6,400 nucleotides of DNA, taken from an uncultured Clostridia bacterium (lineage in GTDB: Bacteria; Bacillota; Clostridia; Oscillospirales; Acutalibacteraceae). A program made the translations under genes and the position numbers. The notes beneath the pieces are model-generated. The model saw only the letters and a list, made by a program, of their open reading frames with translations. It did not search any database and had not been told where the DNA came from. How positions within the stretch are numbered: the first letter of the stretch is position 1; the number at the start of each line of letters is the position of its first letter. Below are positions 5,383 through 6,400 of this stretch, one piece after another. The stretch is taken from contig CALDPI010000042.1 in NCBI GenBank assembly GCA_937912045.1, positions 1-6,400 on the forward strand. Direction: 5' to 3'.

Positions 5383-6400
5383 ATGAATTATATTAATAAT
5401 AAGGTAGAAAACATAAAAATCGCATACATAGGCGGCGGCTCGCGCGGTTGGGCGTGGGGACTTATGAGTGACCTTGTTTCCGCAGAGGACATAAGCGGAA
5501 GCGTGGCACTTTACGATATTGACTATAAGGCCGCAGAGGATAACGTTATAATAGGTAATAAGTTTAACAGCGCAGAGGGTGCAAAATCACACTGGGATTA
5601 TTATGCAACCGAAACCCTTGACGAGGCACTCAAAGATGCAAACTTTGTTGTAATATCCATTCTTCCCGGCACCTTTAAAGAGATGGCAAGTGACGTTCAC
5701 ACACCCGAGAAATACGGCATTTATCAGTCGGTTGGCGACACTACCGGCCCCGGTGGCATTATAAGAGCGCTTCGCACTATACCTATGATGGAGGTTATCG
5801 CAAAGGCAATCAAGAAATACGCGCCAAACGCCTGGGTTATCAACTACACCAATCCAATGGCACTTTGCCTGCGCTCGCTTTACGAAACCTTCCCTGAAAT
5901 CAAGGCTTTCGGCTGCTGTCACGAGGTCTTTGCGGTGCAGGAGCTGCTTGGCAGAGCGGTTGAGGAGACTCTCGGCGTTAAAATAACCGAGCGCAAGGCG
6001 GTTAAGGTCAACGTGGTAGGTGTTAACCACTTCACTTGGATTACCGACGCGCGATATCACGATATTGATGTAAACGAGGTTTACCGCGACTACGTGGAGA
6101 AAAACCACGAAAACGGTGTTGATATGAAGAACCCCGAATCGATGTTCGAGTGCAGGCACAAGGTGAAATTTGACCTTTACCGCAGATACGGCGTTATTGC
6201 GGCGGCAGGCGACAGACATCTCTCGGAGTTCTGCAACGGCGATTCCTACCTGAAGGATCCCGAAACCGTAAAGGCCTGGGGCTTTAAGCTCACTCCTGTG
6301 AAATGGAGATGGAAGGACCTTGACGAGCGTCTTGCAAAGAGCGCAAGGCTGAAACGCGGGGGGGAAAAGGGCAAGCTTGAATGTACCGGCGAGGACGGAG
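5383..6400 (+). CDS. lplD: Glycoside hydrolase family 4 alpha-galacturonidase, LplD-like (partial; C-terminus beyond right edge)
   Basis: The first 339 codons of a GH4 enzyme, NAD- and metal-dependent hydrolases that cleave through oxidation at C3 and elimination. IKIAYIGGGSRGWAW (11-25) is the NAD-binding Rossmann start; YQSVGDTTGPGG (114-125) and INYTNPM (153-159) are family motifs. Cys179-His180-Glu181-Val182 is the metal-site motif, and NHFTW (215-219) supplies the second metal histidine. CHEV is the published signature of alpha-galacturonidases, distinct from CHSV alpha-galactosidases and CDMP/CNxP phospho-glycosidases. From memory the whole sequence tracks Bacillus subtilis LplD (about 446 residues), including GDRHLSEF (276-283), so roughly 100 residues are missing. 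No signal peptide: it acts in the cytoplasm on imported galacturonides, probably rhamnogalacturonan fragments. The AraC-type regulator lies divergently upstream. The start matches LplD's N-terminus and has a good SD. Confidence 0.9.
   Translation, partial: MNYINNKVENIKIAYIGGGSRGWAWGLMSDLVSAEDISGSVALYDIDYKAAEDNVIIGNKFNSAEGAKSHWDYYATETLDEALKDANFVVISILPGTFKEMASDVHTPEKYGIYQSVGDTTGPGGIIRALRTIPMMEVIAKAIKKYAPNAWVINYTNPMALCLRSLYETFPEIKAFGCCHEVFAVQELLGRAVEETLGVKITERKAVKVNVVGVNHFTWITDARYHDIDVNEVYRDYVEKNHENGVDMKNPESMFECRHKVKFDLYRRYGVIAAAGDRHLSEFCNGDSYLKDPETVKAWGFKLTPVKWRWKDLDERLAKSARLKRGGEKGKLECTGEDG

Noticed and set aside
5587..6219. 210-codon minus-strand open frame
   Set aside because: It is antisense to the GH4 gene, which has clear family motifs in the plus frame.
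5383..6400. Alpha-galactosidase (MelA) or 6-phospho-glucosidase identity for the GH4 gene
   Set aside because: Those groups carry CHSV or CDMP/CNxP; this protein has CHEV and follows LplD along its whole visible length.
1..6400. CRISPR array or riboswitch
   Set aside because: No regularly spaced direct repeats were found, and no leader is long enough or structured enough to suggest a known riboswitch class.

Overview
The window looks like a chromosomal piece of a strictly anaerobic Firmicute, most likely a gut-type clostridium. This rests on the oxygen-sensitive glycyl radical enzyme, strong AGGAGG-type ribosome binding sites, near-consensus sigma-A promoters, AT-rich intergenic DNA and the Bacillus/Clostridium-like tRNAs. 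The assignment is inference; no rRNA or lineage marker is present.

Left part (1-3942, minus strand): the start of a bacterial microcompartment operon of the glycyl-radical (GRM) kind. A consensus-like promoter at 3914-3942 drives, in order, a B12-independent glycerol/1,2-propanediol dehydratase (842 residues, all catalytic residues present), its radical-SAM activating enzyme, a PduU/EutS-type shell protein and a PduV/EutP-type GTPase that runs off the left edge. The genes overlap or nearly touch. The PduU-PduV pairing and the diol-dehydratase motif suggest that 1,2-propanediol is dehydrated to propanal inside a protein shell; glycerol is the alternative substrate.

Middle (3943-4465): AT-rich DNA, two minus-strand terminator hairpins with the same architecture, and between them a short structured segment that begins with an exact copy of the 3' end of tRNA-Glu. 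Next come tRNA-Glu(TTC) and tRNA-Met(CAT), joined with no spacer and served by one perfect TTGACA-17-TATAAT promoter. The segment at 4092-4204 is the least explained part of the window.

Right part (4466-6400): an AraC-family regulator (minus) divergent from a family 4 glycoside hydrolase (plus, cut by the right edge). The hydrolase carries a CHEV motif and closely resembles Bacillus subtilis LplD, an alpha-galacturonidase, so this is probably the edge of a pectin/galacturonide locus. An 11-bp inverted repeat lies in the divergent control region.

A possible metabolic link, inferred only: rhamnogalacturonan breakdown yields galacturonate and L-rhamnose. Rhamnose fermentation yields 1,2-propanediol, the likely substrate of the microcompartment enzyme on the left.
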